The notes beneath the pieces were generated by a model, which did not search any database, had not been told where the DNA came from, and worked only from the letters and a program-made list of their open reading frames with translations. Below are positions 10,056 through 22,285 of a stretch of 64,000 nucleotides of DNA, in pieces (the first letter of the stretch is position 1; each line of letters begins with the position of its first letter). The stretch is from NCBI GenBank assembly GCA_964036315.1, contig OZ038480.1, positions 9,549,703 through 9,613,702 on the forward strand, given 5' to 3'. The stretch comes from Acanthosepion esculentum. Taxonomy: Eukaryota > Mollusca > Cephalopoda > Sepiida > Sepiidae. Made by a program: the position numbers and the translations under genes.

Positions 10056-11570
10056 ATATTTCCAATGGAAAATGGCAACGTATATTTATTCCCTAGATTA
10101 TAATAAAGATGATGGAGTGAGTGTGCTTTAAGGAGAGAATAGAACGTTACTGTATTAAGTTTTCTTCGGTGCGCAAAAACGGCTATCCCCTAAAAAAAAT
10201 TTAATGTTTTATAAATATTTTAGATTAAAGAATAAACTCCATTAATTCTTTACAAATTGCTTTTTATCAATTAAACAAATCAAGTCCGATATTCATGATA
10301 TAATTTACGTTCTGTTTTTTTTCTATTATTCTATCACTTAGTTTAAAGCGTAAACCACAGAAAATCATAAAATAATTTCTACAAGAAAATTACAATATCA
10401 AGCCTTTTCGTTCGCTTTGGGAGCTTCAGATGGTTTCCTAATTTACAACAATTATTTTTTGTGATACTTTGCAAAGACTTCCAGAACTTATACTTTTCTA
10501 CCCGGCATAACTAATATTGGGCTAATGTAGGAAGTGTCATCCATAGATTGGTCAATACCTCACACCGACATTGCCTCCTGACACGTGTTCCACCCTCTCT
10601 CTTTTCTTAAAAAGAAAAAAAAAGGAAAGAAAATGTAGCTGGAATTATTGTCTAGGTATATTGGGTTATGCCATATTTTCCTCAAGGTGTCTGACCCTGG
10701 ATTGCTAGAGGTCTCAAATACCGTTCTGTATGGGTGATACGCTTAACTTTTATGGTTAGGTTTAAGTGGTTACTACCGTTTAACTTGACAAATTTTGACC
10801 GTAATCTTTTTCTATCATTTCGCAGTTGCAACAACCATCAAAGCGGGAAAAAACTGTCAGCGTGTCTTGGAATTCCGCACTTTTCTCTGACAATTGATGC
10901 CAATCGGAAACATTTCATTTGTTCTTCTATGGATTCCACAGTTAAAAACTGTTGAATTATGCAATTTCAGGTTTTAATTTATAGATAAAACATAAAACTA
11001 ATTCATATGATGTTTCTACTGATAAATGAAAATTTATCTTCAGTAGGAAGATCGTTTCGACGTTACAGAATATATTTACGAGAAGGAGTTTAACATTTTA
11101 CGCTGGATCCAACCCCACTCCTAAGCAAATATTTTTATGGTTTCTTGGCAAGGAAGAGAACTTTTCAACTTTTGAGGGGCTTCTTGGAAGCATTGTATTC
11201 GTTTTAGGGCTTCTAGAGCAGAGAACTTCATCCTATTTTTAAAAAAATTTCTTATAACGTTATAAAAGAAATAAAGATTTTCGGATTTCGAATTCGACTG
11301 GCGCTTATAAAATGAAGAATATTTATCGATGAAAAGATAGATAACATCACATAGAAAGCGGATAAGTGGCATTGTCATCATACGTGGCGATAGCTTGATG
11401 CTGAGAAAATAATTAATACAAATGACAAGGATTATAAACAGCCATTTTAATCAGCTAATCTACACCTATTCTCTCTAGCAACAGACATATATGCTTAGAT
11501 GTGTGTGTGTTTGTGTCTGTGCATACATATACGTTTTGATACATATAAGCATGCATAAACAAGACAATTA
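9613..11570. other. spacer with a (TG)n tract; no supported gene
   Basis: Two unassigned open frames (plus 10734-10955; minus 11381-11121) have no recognisable domain. The only clear structure is the TG microsatellite. Confidence 0.45.
9988..10052. repeat. (TG)n microsatellite
   Basis: About 32 uninterrupted TG units. Confidence 0.95.
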
Positions 11571-11584
11571 GAGAGAGATAAGAA

Positions 11585-12878
11585 TACATACAGAAATAGA
11601 CTACTCTTGATAGTCAGTCTATCTATCTATCTATCTATCTATCTACGTCAACATTATTAGCAAATAAGAATACATACTGAAATAAAGTACGCTAGATAGT
11701 CAGTCTATCTATCTATCTGTGTCAACATTATTTAGCAAATAAGAATACATACTGAAATAAAGTACGCTAGATAGTCAGTCTATCTGTCTTTGTCAACATT
11801 ATTTAGCAAATAAGAATACATACTGAAATAAAGTACGCTAGATAGTCAGTCTATCTATCTATCTTTGTCAACATTATTTAGCAAATGAGAATACATACTG
11901 AAATAAAGTACGCTAGATAGTCAGTCTATCTATCTATCTGTGTCAACATTATTTAGCAAATAAGAATACATACTGAAATAGACTACTCTAGATAGTCAGT
12001 GTATCTATCTATCTGTGTCAACATTATTTAGCAAATGAGAATACATACTGAAATAAAGTACGCTAGATAGTCAGTCTATCTATCTATCTTTGTCAACATT
12101 ATTTAGCAAATGAGAATACATACTGAAATAAAGTACGCTAGATAGTCAGTCTATCTATCTATCTGTGTCAACATTATTTAGCAAATAAGAATACATACTG
12201 AAATAAATTACGCTAGATAGTCAGTCTATCTATCTGTCTTTGTCAACATTATTTAGCAAATGAGAATACATACTGAAATAAAGTACGCTAGATAGTCAGT
12301 CTATCTATCTATCTTTGTCAACATTATTTAGCAAATAAGAATACATACTGAAATAAAGTACGCTAGATAGTCAGTCAGTCTATCTATCTATCTGTGTCAA
12401 CATTATTTAGCAAATAAGAATACATACTGAAATAAAGTACGCTAGATAGTCAGTCTATCTATCTATCTGTGTCAACATTATTTAGCAAATAAGAATACAT
12501 ACTGAAATAAAGTACGCTAGATAGTCAGTCTATCTATCTATCTGTGTCAACATTATTCAGCAAATAAGAATACATACTGAAATAAAGTACGCTAGATAGT
12601 CAGTCTATCTATCTATCTTTGTCAACATTATTTAGCAAATAAGAATACATACTGAAATAAAGTACGCTAGATAGTCAGTCTATCTATCTGTCTTTGTCAA
12701 CATTATTTAGCAAATGAGAATACACACTGAAATAAAGTACGCTAGATAGTCAGTCTATCTATCTATCTTTGTCAACATTATTTAGGAAATAAGAATACAT
12801 ACTGAAATAAATTACGCTAGATAGTCAGTCTATCTATCTATCTATCTATCTATCTATGTCAACATTATTTAGCAAATA
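11585..12878. repeat. 75-bp satellite, about 17 units
   Basis: GTCAACATTATTTAGCAAAT recurs at 11721, 11792, 11867, 11942, 12017, 12092, 12167, 12242, 12317, 12396, 12471 and 12546, and on to 12857, mostly 75 bp apart. Each unit contains a nested (TATC)n whose length varies, which accounts for the 71-, 74- and 79-bp units. Unit order is GATAGTCAGTC, (TATC)n, TGTCAACATTA, AAGAATACATACTGAAATAA, AGTACGCTA. One unit (about 11970-12010) retains GACTACTCTA instead, like the outermost unit near 11600. Confidence 0.95.
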
Positions 12879-12884
12879 AATGTT

Positions 12885-13330
12885 TTCGTAATAAAATTCG
12901 TGTTAACCAGCCTTATATTGATGAACAATTTAAGATATAATTACATTTACATGAGTATCACTTATTTGGTGATGTGATATTTTATTATGCAACTCGAAGT
13001 TTGTTCATATAGCAAACTAATATATAATAGTGTATGGCTATTGGCATTGTTCATTTTAGATATGGAATGATTGCAATAATTTGTAAGAATGACATAACCT
13101 CAATAAAGAAGTCAGATATAATGATACGGAGGGCTAAGAAATCAATGTTAGACATTACAGAAGTATTGAACAGAAATCAGAGAATAATAAAAAAAAATTG
13201 AAAAACATTGGTTACATAAGAACAAAAGAGGAAACTGATTTTAACAAGAACTCGAAAAACTAGTTATAAGAACATAATATACAAGAAAAGCTGATCGACC
13301 AGCAACAAAATATTTGAGGGCACTGTTGTT
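12885..13330. other. AT-rich spacer, nothing recognised
   Basis: No open frame, period or transposon sequence seen. Confidence 0.5.
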
Positions 13331-13334
13331 GCGA

Positions 13335-13950
13335 AAAATAACTGAGAACGAGAATAACGAGCTAACAAGAGTAACTGAGAAGGAGAATAACGAGATAACG
13401 AGAATAAGTGAGAACGATAATAACGAGAATAACTGAGAACGAAAATAACGAGATAACGAGAATAACTGAGAACGAGAATAACGAGAATAACTGAGAACGA
13501 GAATAACGAGAATAACTGAGAACGAGAATAACGAGATAACGAGAATAACTGAGAACGAGAATAACGAGAATAATTGAGAACGAGAATAACGAGATAACGA
13601 GAATAACTGAGAACGAGAATAACGAGAATAACTGTAAACGAGAATAACGAGATAACGAGAATAACTGAGAGCGAGAATAACGAGAATAACTGAGAACGAG
13701 AATAACTGAGAACGAGAATAACGAGATAACGAGAATAACTGAGAACGAGAATAAGGAGAATAACTGAGAACGAGAATAAGGAGAATAACTGAGAACGAGA
13801 ATAACGAGATAACGAGAACGAGAATAACTGAGAACGAGAATAACTGAGAATGAGAATAACGAGAATAACTGAATAACTGAGAACGAGAATAAGAAGATAA
13901 CGAGAATAACTGAGAAGGAGAATAACGAGATAACGAGAATAACTGAAGAC
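13335..13950. repeat. purine-strand minisatellite (GAGAAYAACG)n
   Basis: About 610 bp built from GAGAACGAGAATAAC, GAGATAACGAGAATAACT and shorter variants in changing order. The plus strand is almost all purine plus C/T at fixed sites. The 212-residue minus open frame (VILVISLFSFS repeats) is a product of the repeat, not a gene. Confidence 0.95.
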
Positions 13951-14770
13951 CTAAACGCTACCAGATTACTTTCTTTAATTAAACAGTGTAAAAGAAACAA
14001 GTCGAGAGAAGAACCACATGAAAACTCATTTCTCTGTTGTAATTTTAGTAATGAATGCTACATTAAATGAATTTTATAGCGAGGCTAAATGTTGGGTCCT
14101 TCATAGAAATATTCAAACAAAACAAATTGTAGTTACGCTAAAAAAGAGAATGCTTCGAGTTAGTTAAGCAATAAAATTATAGAACACTCAAAATTTGAGG
14201 ATCTTATTATTGAAAAATGCGGAAAATTTCTGTAAATTCTTGAGTAAATTGCTTGTTTAGTGGAATAGATTGCAAATAAGAAGCTTTCAGATAAAGCGTA
14301 TATTCCTGCAAAATAATTCTCCTTCAAATTCTCCGAAGCTGAATATTTCCAACATGTTTAAACGCTAACAGATTTATGGAATATGTTTGACTTTTTTAAT
14401 ATATAAATCTAAAAGAGAATTCGTTCGCCATCATTAAAAAAATATAGCAGTGAGAGATCGCTAGGAAGACATAGAAACTACAAGTAATGATAACGTCAAA
14501 AGATTTGAAACGTTAACAAAGTTCGGGATTGAAAGACTTACGAATATTACAGAATGTCAAGGGGCACATATTAAATTAGAAAAGAATCAATTCAGGGATA
14601 TGAATAATAATATGGGATAATCTTTTTTCCAAAAATAATTTGACAGCTCTAGTTATTACCCATTCTAAAATTTACATTATATATCGGGATTATATTATTA
14701 TATATCGGGATTATACATATGCCCTGAAATATTCATCAACACCGTTGTTTTAATACTGAACATGGTGAAT
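13951..14770. other. AT-rich spacer, nothing recognised
   Basis: Contains a short tandem duplication of TATATATCGGGATTATA near 14675-14720; otherwise featureless. Confidence 0.5.
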
Positions 14771-14774
14771 TGCA

Positions 14775-15238
14775 CTATGAAATTTGGCATCGTTGTCGTC
14801 GGCATCCGTCTGTCTCGAGAGACGATGGAGTAGCGCGGTGCGCTACGAGACTGGGCGGGATATATGGAGAACTAGGGCTGCACAGACGTCTAGTTCCCCC
14901 TCTCGGCCTTGCTAGCAGAGTCCAAAGGAGAGGATAAACCAATACAGTTTGGTACCAACGCGGCTGCAAGAGATGCCGGAAGGTAGCACAAAGTGCCGTC
15001 CATCCGACTTCGGGGCTCCACGCCGGGTTTGAATTCAGAGTTGTCCTTCTCCTAGACCAGTTGCTATCCAAGTCTATAGAACCCTATTTACCCATAGCTG
15101 GAGGGAGAAGAGGAGGACTCACACCTTTCCCAAGGGTATTAGCACGTAAGTGTATGTAATGGATTCAACTGGAATTCGAACTCGGCTCTCCGATTCCTCA
15201 ATCTAAGCCGCTATCCATTACTCCACCGTGGCATAGCG
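14775..15238 (-). mobile_element. tRNA-headed SINE with conserved core, near full length
   Basis: On the minus strand the head has an A-box-like GGTGGAGTAATGGATAGCGG (15235-15216) and a B-box-like GAGTTCGAATTCC (15185-15173). A core follows with ACCCTTGGGAAAGGTGTGAG and a tail rich in GC. The 98-residue open frame in the body is SINE-derived. A second copy lies at 20.88-21.13 kb. Organisation (tRNA part, central conserved domain, tail) resembles the Ceph-SINE class described from cephalopods, but I could not align it. Confidence 0.7.
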
Positions 15239-15244
15239 TGGCAA

Positions 15245-16140
15245 TATATTATGATTGACTGTCTTATATTTGTAAACGCATCTTATTTCAAAATTAGAAT
15301 AGCAATTCGCTGATCCAGACTTCGTCTAATAATTGTGTTCCTACACAAAAAGAACACTGACTTCAGTTTCTCCGCTGAAAAAAGAAAGCGCTTTCTTCTC
15401 TAATCTGAATCACACTACTCCTCAAAGTCTCTCTAATCACGATGTTAATGGCTGCTTTTCATTCCCTAACGACCATTAAACAAAAACAAAATCAACTTAC
15501 AGGTTTCTTGTGAACTGAACAAAATGAAATCGGGTAGCAACAGGTGTTCAATTTCCGTAGCATCGGAAATTAATTTTGCTGCAGGCACTGTAAAAGTGGA
15601 TGAATGATAAAAATAAAAATAAAGGCGTACAATGAAGGTGCTGAAAATTTCTCAACCCAACCCACTTCCCAAAATAAAAGGAAATGACCACACGTTTTTT
15701 TGTTTTTTTTACAAGATCCTTTTGGTACGACCGAGAACATTTCAGTGCTCATTCGTAATATCAACTTAAGGGTTGCGTGTCAGAGTAGATGTGTTTTTTG
15801 ATAACGAGATAATCAGAAAAAAAACGGTTTACTCCAAATTAATGAGTTTAAGAATAGTTTTGTTGCTGTTATTTACATAGTTTTGAGTAAGAAGTGCCGA
15901 ATGAGTACCACACGCACTCCTCAGTATTAATTGTCAAAGAGATTGGTTCGATATTATCCAACCTTGAAATTTATTTAATTAAACAAGTTTCTTCGATATA
16001 TTAAAGTTAAAATATTTTCCATTTTTAACTTTTAATAATCTACTGAAATCAAAGATAATATTTGCATGTACAGATGTATTCGGAATAAAAGTCTACAAAA
16101 ATGGAAATACTTTTGTTGAATAATAATAATAATAAACCGT
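15245..16140. other. spacer, no supported gene
   Basis: One 64-residue minus open frame without a recognisable domain and a short (AAT)n at 16122-16135. Confidence 0.5.
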
Positions 16141-16152
16141 AATTACTCTTTT

Positions 16153-16880
16153 GTCGACGCAAACAACATTCTTCCACTAGAACAGAAGGGATGCAGGAGA
16201 GGTTCATATGGTTGCAAAGATCAACTACTGATAAACAAAATGATCCTGGAAAATTGCAGGAGACGAAGTAGAAATCTTAGCGCAGGGTTGATTGATTATC
16301 GTAAAGCCTTTGACAGGATACCAAATTCTTGGATCCTTAAAACTTTGGGAATCTATAAGGTAAATTTCCTTAAGTAAAGCATGGGAATGTGGAACAACAC
16401 ACTATACCTAAATCTCACTAGAGGCACTGTCATCTCCAACCATCTGAATATCCGACGTGGAATCTTTCAAGGAGACTCCATGTCAACCATTCCGTTTTGT
16501 TTGTCCTTAATTCCCCTTATGCATGAACTGAACAATAGTAGCTATGGTTACAAACTAAACAAGAAAGTATTCAATCACCTACTCTACACGGATAGACGCC
16601 AAAACGAGAAAGCTTCTCACTTGCTACGACATGCATCATCCCAAAGCTGATGTTGATCGTCTGTATTTGCCCAGATACGAAGGAGGCAGAGGATTATTTC
16701 AACTAGAACTGTCTTACAAAACTACAACAATTGGCCTTCAAAGATACCTAGAAAGTACAGAAGACCGGATGATAATCTGTGTCAAAGAACATGTAAGTAG
16801 TAAGCGACTTTATTCCGTAATAATTCCAATAAGTTCTAAATGGATTTTCAAATGGCAATGCCTCTGGTGTGATTTTTATT
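16153..16880 (+). pseudogene. R2-like LINE relic 1, internally deleted
   Basis: Plus-strand translation gives [36 protein letters not shown] (motif A Asp), then a stop after KVNFLK, MGMWNNTLYLNLTRGT, IRRGIFQGDSMST (motif B) and NHLLYTD, which enters motif C and breaks off. It then jumps to HPKADVDRLYLPRYEGGRGL and QLELSYKTTTIGLQRYL, which belong to the region far C-terminal of the RT in this family. A large internal part, including the rest of motif C, is therefore deleted. The copy runs into the GTGTACACA-family 3' block at 16885. Confidence 0.8.
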
Positions 16881-16974
16881 AATTGGTCAGTGGAAAATGT
16901 CATGATGCCATTTATTACCTTAGGTTTCTGTGCGGGACCTGAAAAGAAATGTGTACACCCCAGAAATCAAAGGA

Positions 16975-17016
<42 letters not shown>

Positions 17017-17017
17017 C

Positions 17018-17052
<35 letters not shown>
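16881..17052 (+). mobile_element. 3' end of R2-like relic 1 with (AAT)n tail
   Basis: GTGGAAAATGTCATGATGCC, GGTTTCTGTGCGGGACCTG, TGTGTACACC and CAGAAATCAAAGGAAATAAT lead into 75 bp of (AAT)n. This is the plus-orientation version of the 3' blocks at 3.2, 3.75 and 4.05 kb. Here it follows directly on the R2-like coding relic, so the dispersed GTGTACACA family is probably the 3' end of this LINE or of a SINE sharing its tail. Confidence 0.65.
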
Positions 17053-17054
<2 letters not shown>

Positions 17055-17077
17055 CATGAGAATGGAGATAAATTAAT

Positions 17078-18780
17078 ATGACAGAGGATGAGGTAAAAAG
17101 TAAAATAAATGAGATACGAAATAATAATCTCCCAGGAAATAAAACCGAAGAATCAACCCGTGACATAACCTGCAGTTATCCAGAATATGTCACTGAAGAT
17201 GAGTCCAACTACATTAGGGCAGAATTCCTTGAAAATCCTAGGGGTGAAATCACCAAAGCGAAAAAGTACAAGTAATCTGCAAAGTAAGTCTCACACAAAT
17301 GTCAGACAGAGATCAGGCCTCGAAAATTCACATGACAAAGTCCAATAAGCACACTGTGCAAATATACAACGCTGCACTGGAAACATTGTCAAAGGACACA
17401 TCACTGGGAAACATCACAGAAGTTAATAATGTCATCTACGCAACAGCTTTAGCAGCTACTGAGAAGCTTGGGGTCAAGTCAATGAAAAGATCAAGCGACA
17501 GACAAAGAGAGCCAGCTTGGAAGACAATACTGTTGCGAGAAATAAAGGAAAATCAGATGTGAGTTATCGATACTAAATGAGATCACAAGAAACCTAGATA
17601 TCTCAACACGCAAATGCAGGAAGATGAAGCGGAAATATAAAATTAAACCAGTAACTGTAATTCCATCAATCAAGGGAATGCTAAAACAGAAACTGCAGTT
17701 AAAGAAACTGAAAAAAAAACGATACGAAAAGCGTTGTAGGTTCTCTCACCAAAATAAAATATTCCAAACGGATCTTATGAAATTTTACAGGGAAATTGAA
17801 AAAGCAGTTATATATGTCAAAAAGCCAGCATCTATTGAAATAGCAGAATGTATCCAACATGAAGAACGAAAGCTGGATAAACCTCTACAAAAATGGGAAA
17901 ATATAACCACGAATTTTAGGCAAGTCTAATTTCTAGCTCTATCACCTGTCATCAATCCATAAAACCCTTGCACAAACTCTATCAATTTTTATTAATAATC
18001 CCAATGAAGTTCTAGAATGGATCACTGAAGCTATTACATGGCAAAAACGAGTGAAACAGATGATCCGAAAACTTATAGGCCAATAACATGTCTGCCCACC
18101 ATGTATAAGTTGACGAGGTCTGTCCTGGGGAACTGTACTTACTCTCATCGAAGATAACAAGATTCTTTCACTGGAACAGAAGGAATGCAAGAGAGGTTCA
18201 TATGGTTGCAAAAATCAACTACTGATAAACAAAATTATCCTGGAAAATTGCAGGAAACGATATAGAAATCTTAGCATTGCATGGATAGATTACCGCAAAG
18301 CCTTTGATAGTGTGCCATAAACTTGAATCATTAAGACTCTGGAAATGTACAGTCTCCCCTGTGGTAGTAAATTTCCTTAAGCACAGTATGGGAATGTGGA
18401 AAAACAGATTATACCTAAATCACACCAGAAGTACTGCTAACTCTATCCGCCTGAATGTCCTACGAGGAATCATTAATAGAGACTCCCTGTCACCCCTTCT
18501 GTTTTTTCTGACCTTAATCCCTCTTATGCATGAACTAAACAGTAATAGCCATGGATACTAACTAGACCAGAAAATATTCAATCACCTACTCTACACGGAT
18601 GATCTCAAACTCTTTGCTAAAGACTACAATGAGTTGAAGGGTCTCCTCAATGCTGTAAAATATTTCAGTGACGACATAGGTATAGCTTTCCGATTAGATA
18701 AATGTGCAAAAGTAACATTCGAGAAAGAGAGAAATACAGAAACACAATTTAAAACCAAGTTGGAATTATTCTTCATCTGA
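17078..18780 (+). pseudogene. R2-like LINE relic 2, nearly continuous but frame-broken
   Basis: Begins 26 bp after the (AAT)n tail of relic 1, same strand. Frames in order: MTEDEVKSKINEIRNNNLPG; DQASKIHMTKSNKHTVQIYN and EKLGVKSMKRSSDRQREPAW; MKRKYKIKPVTVIPS and [52 protein letters not shown] (motif A); HSMGMWKNRLYLNHTRST; LRGIINRDSLSPLLFFL (motif B); NHLLYTDDLKLFAKDYNEL (motif C, YTDD); FSDDIGIAFRLDKCAKVTFE. At least five frameshifts or stops. It ends about 18.78 kb without an (AAT)n tail of its own. Confidence 0.85.
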
Positions 18781-19059
18781 AACGATCGTTAATTGTCACG
18801 TAAAAGTGCAAAAGAAAATTTAAAACAACGTAATGCCTTTCATAAAAGAATCTAAACTTGTAAAATGACAAAGGTTCATATGAAACTCAAACTAAATATT
18901 TATCCCTTAAGGAAAATATCTTCTCGACATATAACACCCACAATTCATGAAAATTTTACACGAATGACAAATTTTAGGTGGGGAATCTCTCGAAGCAAAC
19001 ATGTATTTCATTATCATGGTACTTTTCCGAGAGTAAGGACATTAACGATGAAGTAGCAT
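18781..19059. other. spacer
   Basis: No recognisable element between the LINE relic and the AAT-type array. Confidence 0.4.
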
Positions 19060-19813
19060 ACTACTACTACTACTACTAATAATAATAATAATAATAACTG
19101 TAATAATAATAATAATAATAATAACTGTAATAAAAGTAATAGCAGTAGTAATAATAATAATAACTGTAATAATAATAATAATAATAACTGTAATAATAAT
19201 AATAATAACTGTAATAATAATAATAAATGTAATAAAAGTAATAACTGTAGTAATAATAATAATAACTGTAATAATAATAATAATAATAACTGTAATAATA
19301 ATAATAATAATAACTGTAATAATAATAATACCTGCAATAATAATAATAACTGTAATAATAATAATAACTGTAATAATAATAACTGTAATAAAAGTAATAA
19401 CTGTAGTAATAATAATAATAACTGTAATAATAATAATAATAACTGTAATAATAATAATAACTGTAATAATAATAATAATAACTGTAATAATAATAATAAC
19501 TGTAATAATAATAATAACTGTAATAAAAGTAATAACTGTAGTAATAATAATAATAACTGTAATAATAATAATAACTGTAATAATAATAATAATAACTGTA
19601 ATAATAATAATAACTGTAATAATAATAATAACTGTAGTAATAATAATAATAACTGTAATAATAATAATAATAACTGTAATAATAATAATAATAATAATAA
19701 CTGTAATACAAGTAATAACTGTAGTAATAATAATAATAACTGTAATAATAATAATAACTGTAATAATAATAACTGTAATAAAAGTAATAACTGTAGTAAT
19801 AATAATAATAACT

Positions 19814-19848
<35 letters not shown>

Positions 19849-20053
19849 TGTAATAATAATAATAGCTGCAATAATAATAATAACTGTAATAATAATAATA
19901 ACTGTAATAAAAGTAATAACTGTAGTAATAATAATAATAACTGTAATAATAATAATAATAACTGTAATAATAATAATAATAACTGTAATAATAATAATAA
20001 CTGTAATAATAATAATAACTGTAATAAAAGTAATAACTGTAATAATAATAACT

Positions 20054-20094
<41 letters not shown>

Positions 20095-20117
20095 TGTAAT
20101 AATAATAATAATAATTA
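19060..20117. repeat. 1.06-kb AAT/ACTGT compound array with higher-order structure
   Basis: Built from (AAT)2-9 blocks separated by AACTGTAAT. A marker AAAAGTAATAACTGTAGTAA (or close variant) recurs near 19132, 19234, 19389, 19525, 19708, 19779, 19909 and 20025, marking larger units of about 70-180 bp. All three minus frames are open for 211-359 residues (poly-L, poly-I, poly-Y), purely because neither TTA/TTG/TAC-type codons nor the spacer make stops. Confidence 0.95.
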
Positions 20118-20870
20118 ACATTAGCTTAGCAGAAGAATTTTTCTTAATAACATTATTTTCTTCTGATTTAAGTTTTATATATTTTTTGTTTTTGTCATGA
20201 AAACCATTGATGTATTTTACATTTTATATTCGTAAATTACATCTTAAAAATCAGGGTATGTTTTACATATATGGTGCGGGCTATATAAAGTGAAATAGTA
20301 ACGTAAGCTAAAACGTTTGCTTTCATGATTTCCCCAAAGTAACAGCATACTGTTACAGTGAACTGTTATCATTGGTTACATTGATGTCTTATTCCTATAT
20401 TGACGGTTAATAGAGCGTGATGGTTAACAAGCTCATCTCGTAGGACAAAGTCAAAATATGACGTCAAATAGAAAAATACAAAAACATATTATAACTTTCA
20501 GTTGCTAAATTAGTCATAAATGGACGCGTCGTTAAAAGCAGATTTCACTTTTGCGAAGAGCCAACTAAAATTAGCAATTTTAATTTATTCCTCTTCTTTC
20601 AGACACAAGTCGACATTCTTCAGATGGATTTAAGGGGATGCCAAAACAAGGATTACATTTCACGCAGAAATACGCAACGAGTTCAGACGTTTTAGTACAT
20701 TTGGTGACATGAGTGTTTACGGATTGTAGACTCTCCCGTGCCATATTCGACGTATGAGGGTCAAGCAGCTCAGTTCGTAGGAACCGACAGCCCAGACACC
20801 AGCACATATGATTTGATTATGGTGGTGAAGAATTTATGCAGAACCAACCACACTTTTTGAAGGGCCGAAT
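20118..20870. other. spacer; 75-residue minus open frame without known domain
   Basis: The minus frame 20807-20580 leads into the SINE at 20.88 kb and may be SINE-adjacent sequence. A TATATAAAG string at 20283 is the only promoter-like element and has no downstream support. Confidence 0.35.
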
Positions 20871-20874
20871 ACAG

Positions 20875-21133
20875 AGACCTGATGCACTACGTGCCACAAT
20901 GTCCCCAAACGACCCTCCTCAGGTTTTGAAGTTATTCTTCTCTTAAACCAGTGACTATCCAAGGCTATAGAACCCAATCTGTCCTGCTATTTATCAATAA
21001 CTGGAGGGAGAAAAAGAGGATTAGTACCTTTCCCAAGGGCTTTACAACATAAATGAATGTAATGCATTCGTCTGGAATTCGAACTCGGCTCTCCTCAATC
21101 CGAGCAGCTATCCCCTACTCCACTGAGCCTCCT
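20875..21133 (-). mobile_element. tRNA-headed SINE, second copy
   Basis: Shares with 14.8-15.2 kb, in the same order and strand, CTATCCAAGGCTATAGAACCC, AACTGGAGGGAGAA, CCTTTCCCAAGGG, GGAATTCGAACTCGGCTCTC and a final CTACTCCACTG that is the reverse of the A box. The part beyond 20.88 kb is too diverged to match. Confidence 0.7.
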
Positions 21134-22285
21134 GTTTACGGATAGTATTAATGTATTTTAATGGGAGTTATTGCTGCACATGTTAAAACTAAGAAGAGAT
21201 TTACTGTAACCTTCTCCCGTAACCATTAAAATCTCTCTTTTCGGTAACGATCACACACACACACACACACACACACATCTTTTAAAGATTTTTTATTGTA
21301 TTATTCTCTAAAGTGTATATTGTCATGTTTCTCCATTAAACTACTTGGTTAGTGGTAGAATTATTTACCTTATTCTCGGTAAAATTACGCATTTCATTAA
21401 AGTGTAAACAGTGAAATTAAGTTCCCTTTTAGCTAAATTACGTATTTTGTATTAAAAGAATGATTACAACTTTGATTTGGCAAATTCTTGGAGAAACCTT
21501 TCGGTGTAATTAGATTGTTGGAACTGCTGTGCTGCATGCAGGCAAAAATGTTTGAAAGTGGTAAGTTTCAAGAACCTGCAGCATGTTGAAACCATCCCAT
21601 CCTGATTCCATGTTTGTTTGAGACATTGCATTTGTCATAAGAGAATGGGTATTGGCATGCAACTAAGCCATAAGTCAACTTCTTTACCCAGAAAAAAATT
21701 AATGTTTTCCTTTGCGTCACTCAAAGGAGACAATTGCTCAGTTCAATTTTGTCCCGGTTAAAGCAATCTGTAATAAAGATTACCGGTTGAATAATGTCAA
21801 ACTCAAAGTACAATTTATGCACTGGTTTCTATTTAGGCTGAGATCTTTTCGGAATCAAGACACGACTTTCTTAATTTCGATTCTTGTAATTAATCAACTC
21901 TTCATCGACAGTGATTATCTTGTCCAAAATGAAAAGAAAAAGACAAGTACGTAAGCATTGACAGGTGTTGTGTTTAGTAAATTTATACAAAACAAATTTA
22001 GCTCCTGAATCTTATTTTCACTTTAGATTCTTGTAATAAATCCATTCTCCGTCACCAGAAACCTCCTTATCCAAAACTGATACTTTATTAGCAAAGTGAT
22101 CAAGAAAATGTTTGAAACGATATGCGTTTCTGCAATTTCAAGTGGAACATTTTTCTAGTTCCTAAATATTTTCTAAGGGTTTTTTAACGACATAATACAG
22201 TTTATTGAATGAATATTAAATCGAAATTTGAGTAAATGTGAAGAAAACTTTTAAGACTTCTGCGAAAATTGCTGACTAGAACTTT
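21134..22285. other. spacer with (CA)n at 21250-21276
   Basis: An 80-residue plus frame (21712-21954) shows no domain. No element recognised. Confidence 0.45.

Noticed and set aside
13362..14000. 212-residue minus open frame
   Set aside because: Direct translation of the GAGAATAACG minisatellite.
19014..20121. Three long minus-strand open frames (211, 285 and 359 residues) of poly-L, poly-I and poly-Y type
   Set aside because: They are three phases of the same AAT/ACTGT repeat array; no start context, no domain.
20270..20300. TATATAAAG as a promoter
   Set aside because: No CCAAT/initiator context and no downstream coding or splice signal; AT-rich background makes the string common.
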